NCBI GenBank assembly: GCA_016929335.1
Contig: JAFGIY010000132.1
Span: 1-61,995, forward strand
Direction of reading: 5' to 3'
Origin: Acidobacteriota bacterium
GTDB taxonomy: Bacteria; Acidobacteriota; UBA6911
Length of the DNA stretch: 61,995 bases
How positions within the stretch are numbered: the stretch's first letter is position 1; every line of letters starts with the position of its first letter. This document shows, in pieces, positions 8,901-17,314 of this stretch. The translations under genes were made by a program, and so were the position numbers. The notes beneath the pieces were generated by a model. That model did not search any database, was not told where the DNA came from, and worked only from the letters and a program-made list of their open reading frames with translations.

Positions 8901-9147
8901 ACAATCTCCGGATTCCCGGTCTTTATTATATCAGATCGCCGTGACGAATAGATTCACCTCAACTTATCGGCAAGTCCGGAACTCCAAAACAGCCCTTGCG
9001 TCCGGTTTCAGGCATTTCGCAGACAAAGCTTCTTTTCAGAACCCAAAGAAGTCGTAAATAAAAATACTCTCAGCCCTTACGCTCTGATTTGCATTTCACC
9101 GTCTGTGATATAATCCCTCGCGCATCCGGTCAAACAGGAGCCGATCG

Positions 9148-10146
9148 ATGATGTATTGCCCCCAATGTCAAAGCAGTGCGATCGATGATTCCGGGGAATG
9201 CCCCGTTTGCGGTTATAGGATTTCTGAAGGCGATTCAGATCCGGAGACGGGAAACCCGCAAAATACAAGCCCGGCCGGCATTATAGCGATTGATTACGCA
9301 GAACGGGCACAAGATCCCGCGCCTGAGGACGAACGCCCTCAATGGCGGCAGGACTTGTCCAGGCGGCTGCGGGCTATAAAGCAAAAAAGGGAAGAAATGG
9401 GAGTGTCCCAACAGCCGGGAAACAAGGGGAGTGGTCCAGGCGCTCTTTCCCGGAAAACTCCGGCGGAACCACCCCGCGTTATCTCATCCGCAAGGTTTAT
9501 TGAAGGGGCGCCGCCGCGAAGGCCGGCTCCCAAGCCGCGCACTCCCGCACCCAGACAGAAGATATTGCAGCCTTTGACCAGGGAAAAATCCCCGGAAAAG
9601 CCTCCTGGAGGGCAGCAAGATACCCGGGAAATACAGGACCTTATCGACAACGCCGTTTCCATTAAAGCGAAGCAGTCCGAGGAATTTTTTGCGCCCGCCG
9701 GAATTTTCAGCTCCATGGAAAGTCAACCGCCGGAATACGAAGGCAAATTGATATTGCTTTCCCGGACGCTTTGCGGCCTTGTAGATTTGTTGATCGTCCT
9801 GCTTTGCACGGGCATGCTCATTCTTTCGGCGGATTTTTTTTCAGGCATCATTGCTCTGGATGCCATCAGCTACCTGCATTTCTCGATACTTTTCCTGCTG
9901 ACCTATCTGTTTTATTCCCTCTTTTTCCTCGCATCCACAAGCCAGACCATAGGAATGATGATCACGGAATTGCGCGTCGTCGGTATTTGCGACGAACGTC
10001 CGTCAATCGGCCAGCTTATCCGACGGTGTTGGGCTTTTCTTCTTTCATTGTTTGGACTCGGATTTGGGCTCGTTTGGGGACTGTTTGACAGGGAAAGCCT
10101 GTGCTTTCACGATCGCATCTCAGATACACGCGTGGAACGAATCTAA
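9148..10146 (+). CDS. zinc-ribbon and RDD-domain membrane protein
   Basis: Start ATG-ATG at 9148/9151 with CAGGAG upstream. Residues 3-22 form a zinc ribbon (YCPQCQ ... ECPVCGYRI, two CxxC pairs). A long Pro/Arg-rich, probably disordered linker spans about 60-190. The C-terminal part is an RDD domain with three or four membrane helices from about residue 200 (LCGLVDLLIVLLCTGMLIL onwards), containing the characteristic GMMITELRVV and RCWAFLLSLFG segments and a final DRISDTRV. RDD proteins are membrane proteins of mostly unknown transport or antiport function. Stand-alone gene. Confidence 0.8.
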   Translation: MMYCPQCQSSAIDDSGECPVCGYRISEGDSDPETGNPQNTSPAGIIAIDYAERAQDPAPEDERPQWRQDLSRRLRAIKQKREEMGVSQQPGNKGSGPGALSRKTPAEPPRVISSARFIEGAPPRRPAPKPRTPAPRQKILQPLTREKSPEKPPGGQQDTREIQDLIDNAVSIKAKQSEEFFAPAGIFSSMESQPPEYEGKLILLSRTLCGLVDLLIVLLCTGMLILSADFFSGIIALDAISYLHFSILFLLTYLFYSLFFLASTSQTIGMMITELRVVGICDERPSIGQLIRRCWAFLLSLFGLGFGLVWGLFDRESLCFHDRISDTRVERI

Positions 10147-10307
10147 TCTTATTCATGTTCATTTGTGACTCACTTATTTGCTTTGCGATAGGACCGGCCG
10201 GAACCGAAATATTATTCGGCAAAACGGCGGCCGGCGACGATAAGACTTCCGTGGAACTGTGTGATAACAGCCCGGGATTGGGCTTTAACAACGTGAAGAG
10301 CTTGTGA

Positions 10308-11153
10308 ATGGTTGATCTGCTTCAGCCGCGTTTCTTCCTTGAATACATGAATCCGGATGGAGGATTGCCCTATTCTCCCGGGATGCCTTCCTTTTCCGAG
10401 CCGACCCTCCTCACGATTCTTGGGTTGACGGCCGCCGGGGCATCGGACGACGCTCGCCCGCTCGTGGAATGGGTATTGAAAACCAGAAATCCCGACGGTT
10501 CGATCGGGTTGAATCGCGAATTTCCCAAGGAAGGTATCTGGAACAGCTCTTTGCTTGCAATCGCCATGCATCATTTAGGGCTAAATTCCGAGAGAGATGC
10601 CGCGATTGATTTCCTTCTCGATCTTCGTTCCCTGAAATTGCAGCGCACTCCCGATAACGATTTGGATACGACGCTTGTGGGGTGGCCCTGGGTTGCCTAC
10701 ACTTTCGGCTGGGTAGAACCGACTGCCTGGGCGCTCCTGGCACTGGCCCTGGCTGGAAAATCCGATCACCCGCGGGCAGTTGAGGGACGTCGTTTACTGG
10801 AAGACCGCTGCCTCCCCGGAGGCGGGTGGAACTACGGCAACAAGATTGTCTTTGATCACACCCTTATGCCGTTCTGGGATTCTACGGCAATCGCCACGCT
10901 GTCGCTCGGCGGTCATAATCGGGATTCGGCAAATAAGAATCTGGATCTGCTGGAAAAGTCGCTGCATGAGATGGAATCGCTGTTGACAAACGCCCTGACA
11001 TGCCTGTGTCTGGAACGATTCGGCAGAAAAACGGAGCCGGTCCGCGTGCGGATTGCCGGCATTTTGAAGAAGCTGAGGCCGGAAGAGCTGAACCTTGCCC
11101 ATTGGGCTATGAGTTTGATGGCGCTTTCCGGCAAGAGAGTACTAACGCCATGA
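10308..11153 (+). CDS. prenyltransferase/squalene-cyclase repeat protein of unknown function
   Basis: The 281-residue product is a short alpha/alpha-toroid-type protein. Repeats with the QW-like pattern are visible: NPDGGLPYSPG, NPDGSIGLNREF, TAWALLALALAG and LPGGGWNYGNK. This is the signature of the prenyltransferase/squalene oxidase repeat superfamily. It is far shorter than squalene-hopene cyclase and lacks a recognisable DXDD catalytic motif, so cyclase activity is doubtful. Its stop overlaps the start of the DUF362 gene in an ATGA, so the two are translationally coupled and probably work together. The 160 nt upstream hold no gene. Confidence 0.7.
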   Translation: MVDLLQPRFFLEYMNPDGGLPYSPGMPSFSEPTLLTILGLTAAGASDDARPLVEWVLKTRNPDGSIGLNREFPKEGIWNSSLLAIAMHHLGLNSERDAAIDFLLDLRSLKLQRTPDNDLDTTLVGWPWVAYTFGWVEPTAWALLALALAGKSDHPRAVEGRRLLEDRCLPGGGWNYGNKIVFDHTLMPFWDSTAIATLSLGGHNRDSANKNLDLLEKSLHEMESLLTNALTCLCLERFGRKTEPVRVRIAGILKKLRPEELNLAHWAMSLMALSGKRVLTP

Positions 11154-12115
11154 ATCGCCGCGAATTTTTTTACCGGTCCATTCAAAGCCTTGCCATAGCC
11201 GGTCTGGGCCGGCTGACCGCCGGATGCTCCTTCAGATCTCTGCCTGTAACCGCTCTGGCAATCCCCGATCTTGACAAGGATTACCATCGCGATTTTGCGC
11301 GCGTGCTCACGGAAGACAGTGTGCCGGTAAACGGGAAGAGGATTCTGCTGAAGCCCAATTTCGTCGAATTCCATAAGGGCCATCCTGTCAATACGGACAT
11401 CCGACTGATCCGGCAGATATCGGAAGCATGCTTCAGACTTGGAGCAAAGGAAGTAATTGTTGCCGAGGCCGCCGGTCACCGGCGCGATCCCTGGTATTCC
11501 ACGCTTCATCCTTCGCTCCGCGAAAGCCTGGATCCGAAAGTCCGTTGCCTGGACCTTAATCACGGCAACGCGGTGCGCCTGAAAAATAAAGGCGCCTATA
11601 CGGGATTTCAGCATTTTTACGTTGCTGCAGCAGTTGCAAACGCGGATGTGGTAATCAGCATGCCTAAACTGAAGACCCATCATTGGGTGGGCGTTACTCT
11701 GTCATTGAAGAATCTCTTCGGAGTTCTTCCGGGAATTTTCTATGGCTGGCCGAAAAATCCCCTGCACCTGCGCGGGATTCCGAACTCAATCGTCGATTTG
11801 GCTCTTACTGTCCCGGTTCACTATGCCATCGTGGACGGTGTGATAGGCATGGAGGGGGATGGGCCCATCATGGGAACCGCAAAGCATGTCGGAGTCGTGA
11901 TTATGGGAAGAAATCTGCTGGCCGTGGATAGTACCGCTGCCAGGATTATGGGATTTAATCCCCGCAGGATTTCATATATGGAAATGGCCTCCGCTCATTT
12001 CCCCGGTCTGAATGAATACAGCATCGCTCACAGGGGAGAGAATCCCAAAAGATTCGCCACCAGATTCGCCTGCCTGCCCCAATTCACTAAAGCCCAAGCC
12101 ACAAATTTTAGCTGA
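11150..12115 (+). CDS. DUF362 lipoprotein
   Basis: The start at 11150 overlaps the previous stop (ATGA). The product, about 321 residues, opens with NRREFFYRSIQSLAIAGLG and a lipobox-like LTAGC, so it is probably an exported lipoprotein, possibly by Tat. The body is DUF362: KILLKPNFV-like (here RILLKPNFVE), AKEVIVAEAAGHRRD, DVVISMPKLKTHHWVGVTLS and AIVDGVIGMEGDGPI. DUF362 proteins are often fused to ferredoxin domains; this one has none. The C-terminal residues ATNFS are encoded inside a palindromic repeat (12095-12142). Confidence 0.82.
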   Translation: MNRREFFYRSIQSLAIAGLGRLTAGCSFRSLPVTALAIPDLDKDYHRDFARVLTEDSVPVNGKRILLKPNFVEFHKGHPVNTDIRLIRQISEACFRLGAKEVIVAEAAGHRRDPWYSTLHPSLRESLDPKVRCLDLNHGNAVRLKNKGAYTGFQHFYVAAAVANADVVISMPKLKTHHWVGVTLSLKNLFGVLPGIFYGWPKNPLHLRGIPNSIVDLALTVPVHYAIVDGVIGMEGDGPIMGTAKHVGVVIMGRNLLAVDSTAARIMGFNPRRISYMEMASAHFPGLNEYSIAHRGENPKRFATRFACLPQFTKAQATNFS

Positions 12116-12142
12116 TTAGATGCTCAGTGTAATTCGTGGCTT
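12095..12142. repeat. palindromic repeat (GCCACGAATT family) at the end of the DUF362 gene
   Basis: AAGCCACAAATT (12095-12106) and AATTCGTGGCTT (12131-12142) pair at 11 of 12 positions. The element overlaps the last codons of the DUF362 gene and lies between convergent genes, so it may act as a terminator. Other members are at 23793, 40379 and 49050. Confidence 0.6.
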
Positions 12143-12160
12143 ACTATTTCCTGTCCCGCG

Positions 12161-13432
12161 CTAAAAATTCTTCAGCTTCGGAGCGTCGGCTTCCGGGAGT
12201 CCGATGATAAATCGTACGTTTGGTCCATCGTGCCGGATCAGACTGATTTCGCCGTCTTTGATCACAGAGAAGCCGGCCGGTGTTTCGTCCGATCGCTGCA
12301 CATCGGGATAATGTCGCCGGAACCATTCATTCATTGCCGCGAAGAATTTCTCTGCGTCGTCCGCCGTATCCCAGACTGTATTCAATAAAACGGCATTCTT
12401 TCCCAGCTCATTTTCCAGGAGCAGCACCTGGTCTCCGCCCCAGCCTGTTGTGGCTTTCCTGGAATGCTCTTCGGTAAGGTGCAGATTCAGAAGGAGGCCG
12501 AGCGAAAATTCGCCCATGACGTTTTTATAGGCAACTTTCCAGCTGTCACCCATGGCCGCCGCATAGGAATCCGCCGTTACCGTTTTGGGTTCATCACGGC
12601 TGACGAAATATTTTTCCGGATGCATGATTTGTTCCGTGGAGGCGGGCAGATCCGAGTAGACCTTGTCGACTGCCTGCCATGAAGGATTTCGGTTCCAGCT
12701 GTACTGCAAAAAGGATGAACCGTACCCATAAGAAAAAAGCAGCGTTTCCCGCAGATATGAGGGAGCGATCTTGAACATCGGATACTGAGACTGCATTGTC
12801 AGCATCTGGCTCTGCATTATGAAAGCAAGGTCCGGCAGCTGTGAGAAATGCCTTTTGATCGGCTCGAGCAGATACTGAAGCATGACCACCATTCCATCGC
12901 CTTCCAGAAGCGCCTGGTGTGCCAGTGTCCTGTCATCGTTTTGCGATTCCCTGTCCTCCTTGAGAATCCGTTCAACATCAAAGTGCTGATCCTGCAGCGC
13001 ATGTGTCAATTCATGAACCATGACAGGCTTCTGCTCTTCTGCCGGCAGCCAGGATGCGATGTAGAAAATTTTCCTCTCTGCATCGTAGAATCCGCCGACC
13101 TGTTCGGTGAGCAGCTTTATGATGAAATCCCTGTAGTCCATATCGGCGGGAATTAGGCCCAGTTCCCGGAGCATTGTCCCCTCTTTCCGGAGATCTTCCC
13201 GGCTGTATTCCGCTTCAAGGCGTTCGTTCAAATACCTGGAAATTTCTTCCTTGTTCTTGACTCCCGTTTGGATGGGGGCTTTGGGTTCAAGTCCCCTCAA
13301 CCGGGCAGTCGTCTGAATCATCTCATCGCTGATTTTTAGAAGATTGGATGTGCTGTTTTCCTGGGCCTGGACCGATGAGCCCAGGCTTAAGCCTGTGATC
13401 AGCATCAGGCAAAGGATTAATCTTATTTGCAT
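12161..13432 (-). CDS. exported HEXXH zinc metallopeptidase-like protein
   Basis: From ATG 13432 the product is about 423 residues with a signal peptide ending SVQA. The key motif is PVMVHELTHALQDQHFD, an HEXXH zinc site with the downstream His expected of gluzincin-like or DUF-type peptidases. A preceding DYRDFIIKLLTEQVGGFYD and the later STEQIMHPEKYF segment recur in bacterial families annotated only as hypothetical or putative peptidases. The C-terminal third has no motif I recognise. It converges with the DUF362 gene and is divergent from nuoA. Substrate unknown. Confidence 0.7.
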   Translation of the reverse strand: MQIRLILCLMLITGLSLGSSVQAQENSTSNLLKISDEMIQTTARLRGLEPKAPIQTGVKNKEEISRYLNERLEAEYSREDLRKEGTMLRELGLIPADMDYRDFIIKLLTEQVGGFYDAERKIFYIASWLPAEEQKPVMVHELTHALQDQHFDVERILKEDRESQNDDRTLAHQALLEGDGMVVMLQYLLEPIKRHFSQLPDLAFIMQSQMLTMQSQYPMFKIAPSYLRETLLFSYGYGSSFLQYSWNRNPSWQAVDKVYSDLPASTEQIMHPEKYFVSRDEPKTVTADSYAAAMGDSWKVAYKNVMGEFSLGLLLNLHLTEEHSRKATTGWGGDQVLLLENELGKNAVLLNTVWDTADDAEKFFAAMNEWFRRHYPDVQRSDETPAGFSVIKDGEISLIRHDGPNVRFIIGLPEADAPKLKNF

Positions 13433-13582
13433 AATTGCCTCCCGCATCCGCAGATAATAGAGGTTGCCAATGTATCAGTCAATGCACAGACGAACTGCCC
13501 TTTTGGGGGCTCAGAGAAGTTTGGATATTATAAAGTCAATCGAATTGATTTTCATCGCCGGGCGATGTTAGAGTACACAGCT

Positions 13583-13936
13583 ATGAGTCCCCTTATTCCT
13601 CTCCTGGTTATGGCTGTTATTGTAGGCGCCATTGCCGCTATGTTTATCCTCGCGTCCGTATACCTCGGACCGAGCAAAAGACATCCGGTCAAGGATTCTC
13701 CCTTTGAATGTGGAATCCCATCCGAGGGATACGATAAAGGGGCCATGACGATCCATTTTTATGTGATGGCGATGCTGTTTATTGTCTTTGACGTGGAATT
13801 GGCCTTCCTGTTTCCATGGTCCGTAGTATTTCGCTCTCTCAGACTATTCGGGTTTCTGGAAATGCTGGTATTCTTCATCATTGTCGGCGCAGGGTTCGTC
13901 TACGCCTGGAAGATCGGCGCACTGGAATGGGATTAG
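13583..13936 (+). CDS. nuoA: NADH-quinone oxidoreductase subunit A
   Basis: Membrane subunit of complex I, three hydrophobic helices, 117 residues from the ATG at 13583 (an ATG at 13565 is also possible). SPFECGIPSEG and FYVMAMLFIVFDVELAFLFPW are the NuoA hallmarks, including the conserved acidic residues in FDVE. It is the first gene of a four-gene operon with nuoC, nuoG and nuoH. The nuoC start codon lies inside its last codons. The normally adjacent nuoB is missing. A different A-like subunit is found in the hydrogenase operon at 36425 and lacks these acidic residues. Confidence 0.92.
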   Translation: MSPLIPLLVMAVIVGAIAAMFILASVYLGPSKRHPVKDSPFECGIPSEGYDKGAMTIHFYVMAMLFIVFDVELAFLFPWSVVFRSLRLFGFLEMLVFFIIVGAGFVYAWKIGALEWD

Positions 13937-14433
13937 GTAACGCCTCAAACGATGTTCCCGAGCTCTCTCTTCAGCTTTTACGAGAGAATTTTCCCGACGC
14001 GGTTGTGGATACAATGGTTCCACAGGGGGATGCGACGGCCATCATCCGCCCGGAATGCCTTACAAAGGTCGTCGACTTTCTGAAGAATGATCCACGCCTC
14101 CGGTTTGATCTCCTTATAGATATCACTGCAGTCGATTACCTGGAGAGGAAGCCGCGCTTTGACGTGGTTTATCATTTCCTGTCGTTCCCGTTCAACCGGC
14201 GCCTGCGTTTGAAGGTGCAGGTGGACGAAGGGAATTCTACCCTGGAATCGCTGACCCCCTTGTGGGGATCCGCCGACTGGCTGGAGCGTGAAGTCTGGGA
14301 TATGTACGGGATCCGTTTTGCGGGACATCCGAATCTGAAGCGGATTCTGATGTACGAGGAGTTCCAGGGGCATCCGCTGCGAAAAGACTATCCGATCCAT
14401 AAGCGTCAGCCGCTCATAGGGCCAAAAAACTGA
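13927..14433 (+). CDS. nuoC: NADH-quinone oxidoreductase subunit C
   Basis: Peripheral 30-kDa-type subunit, about 168 residues from ATG 13927, which overlaps the nuoA stop. FDLLIDITAVDYL, FDVVYHFLSFPFN and the C-terminal signature WLEREVWDMYGIRFAGHPNL followed by KDYP are classic NuoC features. It is not fused to NuoD. In canonical operons nuoB would precede it and nuoD follow it; here the next gene is nuoG, 7 nt after the stop. Confidence 0.92.
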   Translation: MGLGNASNDVPELSLQLLRENFPDAVVDTMVPQGDATAIIRPECLTKVVDFLKNDPRLRFDLLIDITAVDYLERKPRFDVVYHFLSFPFNRRLRLKVQVDEGNSTLESLTPLWGSADWLEREVWDMYGIRFAGHPNLKRILMYEEFQGHPLRKDYPIHKRQPLIGPKN

Positions 14434-14440
14434 GGTTGCT

Positions 14441-16063
14441 GTGGCTGAAAACGTGACTCTCACTATTGACGGTCAGAAAGTCCAGGCTCCCAAGGGAACC
14501 ATGCTCATTGAGGCGGCAAGGACGGTGGGAATCAGCATCCCGCACTATTGCTATCATAGCGGGCTTCCGGTTGTAGGCAGCTGCCGGATGTGCCTGATTG
14601 AGATCGAAAAAAATCCCAAATTGCAGCCGTCCTGTGCAACGCCGGTCGCCGAAGGGATGGTTGTGCGCACCCGGTCGCCGGAAGCTCTGCGCAACCGGCG
14701 CAGCGTTCTGGAGTTTCTGCTTGCCAATCATCCGCTGGATTGTCCGGTCTGCGACCAGTCCGGTGAATGCGAGCTCCAGAATTATTATATGGAGCATGGG
14801 CTGTATGATACGCGCTACAACGACAACAAAACAAAGCGCAAAAAGGCGTACCCCATCGGCCCGCATATAATACTGGATCAGGAACGCTGCATATTGTGCA
14901 CGCGCTGTGTGCGCTTCACTCGCTACATTTCAAAAACGTCTGAAATGGGAGTGATGGACCGCGGGCATCGCAGCGAAATTAACGTTTTCCCCGGATTTGA
15001 GCTTGCAAATCGCTATTCCGGCAATCTCGCCGATGTCTGTCCGGTTGGTGCGCTGACAGACCGGGATTTCCGATTCAAGTGCCGCGTCTGGTTTTTGGGC
15101 AGCGCGCCGTCGATATGTCCGGGATGCAGCCGCGGATGCAACATCGAGATCCATTTTAATGAGCGCTTCAATCCTCGTTACCACGATCAGCGGGTACACC
15201 GGCTCAAACCGCGGTTTAATGAAGCGGTGAACGGCCACTGGATTTGCGACGAAGGCCGCTACGCCTATCACTCCATTGATGCGCCGAACCGCCTGAGAAT
15301 CCCGCAGATGAAACGGGGCGATGCGTATCAGGAGACCTCATGGACAAGGGCGGTTCAGGAAGCCGCGGCATCGTTGAGGAATACTCTGGCAACTCATGGA
15401 CCTCAGGGAATTGCCGTTCTGGCTTCCCCGCAGCTGTCCAATGAAGAGCTTTTTCTTATCAGCCGGATTTTTGGCGATAACCTCGGAATTGAAAGAATCG
15501 AGAGCCGTGTTCCAACCAACGCAGCCGTCTATTCGGATGATTTCCTGATCACCGCCGATAAGAATCCGAACACGCGGGGCACTCAGCTCCTGCTTCCCAC
15601 CGGTTCCGGAAGTCAATCGCTGCTTAAGGAATGCGTCGATGGAAATATTCATTTCCTTTATATCTTCCAGCATGATCTGACGGTCGGATATGATCCGGCA
15701 TACGTCATGGAAGCATTGGGCAAGGTGAAGTGCGTAGTGTTCCAGGGATCCTGGAATCATGCCACGGCGGCCTTGTCCGATATTCAATTGCCGTCCGCGG
15801 TCTATGCCGAAAAAGAGGGCACATTTACAAATATCCAGGGGCGGGTGCAGCGATTTCTTCCTGCCGTGGCCCCGATAAGTGAATCGCTGCCCGATCTCGA
15901 CATACTTGCCAGGCTCGCTGTGGAACTCGGGATCTCTCTGCGCGGTGTTACTGCGGCAGAAGTGCTGGAAGAAATCGGGCAGTCGGCAGCGGCTTTTGCC
16001 GGCATGACCCGGCAGACTGTGGGGAGCAGCGGACAATTGATAGCACCGATATCCGGGGAATAA
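14441..16063 (+). CDS. nuoG: NADH-quinone oxidoreductase subunit G (short form)
   Basis: GTG start at 14441. The product carries a plant-type [2Fe-2S] domain (HYCYHSGLPVVGSCRMCLIE), the His-Cys3 cluster region (HPLDCPVCDQSGECELQNY), two further Cys clusters (CILCTRCVRFTRY and ADVCPVGAL), and the start of the molybdopterin-oxidoreductase-type domain with CPGCSRGCNIEIH. At 540 residues it is shorter than many NuoG proteins (often 650-900), because the C-terminal Mo-domain remnant is abbreviated. It should relay electrons from NuoF towards NuoB/I. Neither NuoE nor NuoF is encoded here, so the electron input partner must lie elsewhere or differ. Confidence 0.9.
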   Translation: MAENVTLTIDGQKVQAPKGTMLIEAARTVGISIPHYCYHSGLPVVGSCRMCLIEIEKNPKLQPSCATPVAEGMVVRTRSPEALRNRRSVLEFLLANHPLDCPVCDQSGECELQNYYMEHGLYDTRYNDNKTKRKKAYPIGPHIILDQERCILCTRCVRFTRYISKTSEMGVMDRGHRSEINVFPGFELANRYSGNLADVCPVGALTDRDFRFKCRVWFLGSAPSICPGCSRGCNIEIHFNERFNPRYHDQRVHRLKPRFNEAVNGHWICDEGRYAYHSIDAPNRLRIPQMKRGDAYQETSWTRAVQEAAASLRNTLATHGPQGIAVLASPQLSNEELFLISRIFGDNLGIERIESRVPTNAAVYSDDFLITADKNPNTRGTQLLLPTGSGSQSLLKECVDGNIHFLYIFQHDLTVGYDPAYVMEALGKVKCVVFQGSWNHATAALSDIQLPSAVYAEKEGTFTNIQGRVQRFLPAVAPISESLPDLDILARLAVELGISLRGVTAAEVLEEIGQSAAAFAGMTRQTVGSSGQLIAPISGE

Positions 16064-16064
16064 T

Positions 16065-17147
16065 ATGTGGCCTGATGTGCTGATCGCATTGACTAAGACG
16101 CTGTTTTTTCTTACGGGTATCCTTACGCTTACGGCATTCCTGACCTGGCAGGAGCGGAAGCAGTCTGCGGTCATGCAGGACCGGCTCGGCGCAAACCGCG
16201 CAGACATATTCGGCTTCAGAGCTTTCGGGCTGTTCCATATCTTCTCCGATGCTCTTAAGATGTTTTTCAAGGAAGATTATGTCCCGCCCGGAGGCGATAA
16301 GACGCTGCATACGGCTGCGCCCATCATCTCGCTCTTTTTTGCTTTGATGAGTTTCGCGGCCATCCCGTTCGGAGATTCGGTCCGGATTGCCGGCCGGCAG
16401 ATTGAATTGCAGATACTTCCCCTGAACGTCGGCATTCTTTTTGTCTTTGCCATGATGTCGCTGGCCGTTTACGGGACATTTCTTGCCGGCTTTTCCTCAA
16501 ACAACAAATATGCTTTTCTCGGCGGGCTGCGCGCCTCGAGCCAGATGATCAGCTATGAAATAACCATGGGCGCCACGCTGATCGGGATTCTCATGATATT
16601 CGGGAGTATGGACCTCAATGAGATCAACAGAGCGCAGGGCGGACTCCTCTGGGGCTGGCTGCCGAAATGGGGCGTTATCCTGCAGCCGGTCGGATTCCTG
16701 CTCTTCGTAACTGCGGGAATGGCTGAGACGAAGCGTATTCCATTCGACCTGCCTGAAGGAGAGTCGGAGATTGTCGGCTACTTTGTCGAGTACAGCAGCA
16801 TGAAATTCGGGGCGTTCTTCATGGGGGATTTCATAGAAACGATCCTGATCGCGGCGCTCATTACCACTCTGTTCTTCGGCGGCTGGCAGATCCCCTATCT
16901 TCAGTCGGGCGGATTTCAGCTCCCCTGGGGATCTTTTCACGCTATGCCGCATCTCCTTGTAACGCTTCTGCAGATTGCCGCCTTCGCCTTTAAGGTGTTC
17001 TTCTTCTGCTGGTTTCTGCTTTTAATCCGGTGGACGCTGCCTCGTTTCCGCTACGATCAGCTCATGCGGCTTGGCTGGAAATATATGCTGCCTGTTTCTA
17101 TCCTGAATATCTTCGTTACTGCGTTTGTTCTGCTTTGGTTTAAATAG
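16065..17147 (+). CDS. nuoH: NADH-quinone oxidoreductase subunit H
   Basis: Membrane subunit at the quinone site, 360 residues with about eight helices. It starts one base after the nuoG stop. Hallmarks: ERKQSAVMQDRLGANRAD, FGLFHIFSDALKMFFKEDY, ETKRIPFDLPEGESEIVGYF and LRWTLPRFRYDQLM-like (here IRWTLPRFRYDQLMRLGWK). This completes the nuoA-C-G-H operon. The stop lies at the edge of a GATTCGAAATTCGAG palindromic repeat. A second, diverged H-like subunit is at 39011 in the hydrogenase operon. Confidence 0.93.
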   Translation: MWPDVLIALTKTLFFLTGILTLTAFLTWQERKQSAVMQDRLGANRADIFGFRAFGLFHIFSDALKMFFKEDYVPPGGDKTLHTAAPIISLFFALMSFAAIPFGDSVRIAGRQIELQILPLNVGILFVFAMMSLAVYGTFLAGFSSNNKYAFLGGLRASSQMISYEITMGATLIGILMIFGSMDLNEINRAQGGLLWGWLPKWGVILQPVGFLLFVTAGMAETKRIPFDLPEGESEIVGYFVEYSSMKFGAFFMGDFIETILIAALITTLFFGGWQIPYLQSGGFQLPWGSFHAMPHLLVTLLQIAAFAFKVFFFCWFLLLIRWTLPRFRYDQLMRLGWKYMLPVSILNIFVTAFVLLWFK

Positions 17148-17314
17148 ATTCGAAATTCGAGATTCGAAATTGCTCGAAAAAGATAATTTCGGGCGGTTGC
17201 TTTGATTGTGATTCTTAGAGGCTTTGCGTCTTTGAGCCATGGAGTTATCCACAGCGAAGATCAACTCAGGGACTCCAAGCCTAATCTCGAATTTCGAATT
17301 TCGAATCTCGAATC
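17147..17314. repeat. palindromic repeat pair between nuoH and the acyl-CoA synthetase fusion
   Basis: The left arm gattcgaaattcgagattcg runs from about 17147 and is answered by aatctcgaatttcgaatttc and following bases at about 17283-17314. The right arm encodes the last residues (RDSKFEIRD) of the convergent minus-strand gene. Same family as 5477-5619 and 7010-7060. Confidence 0.75.
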
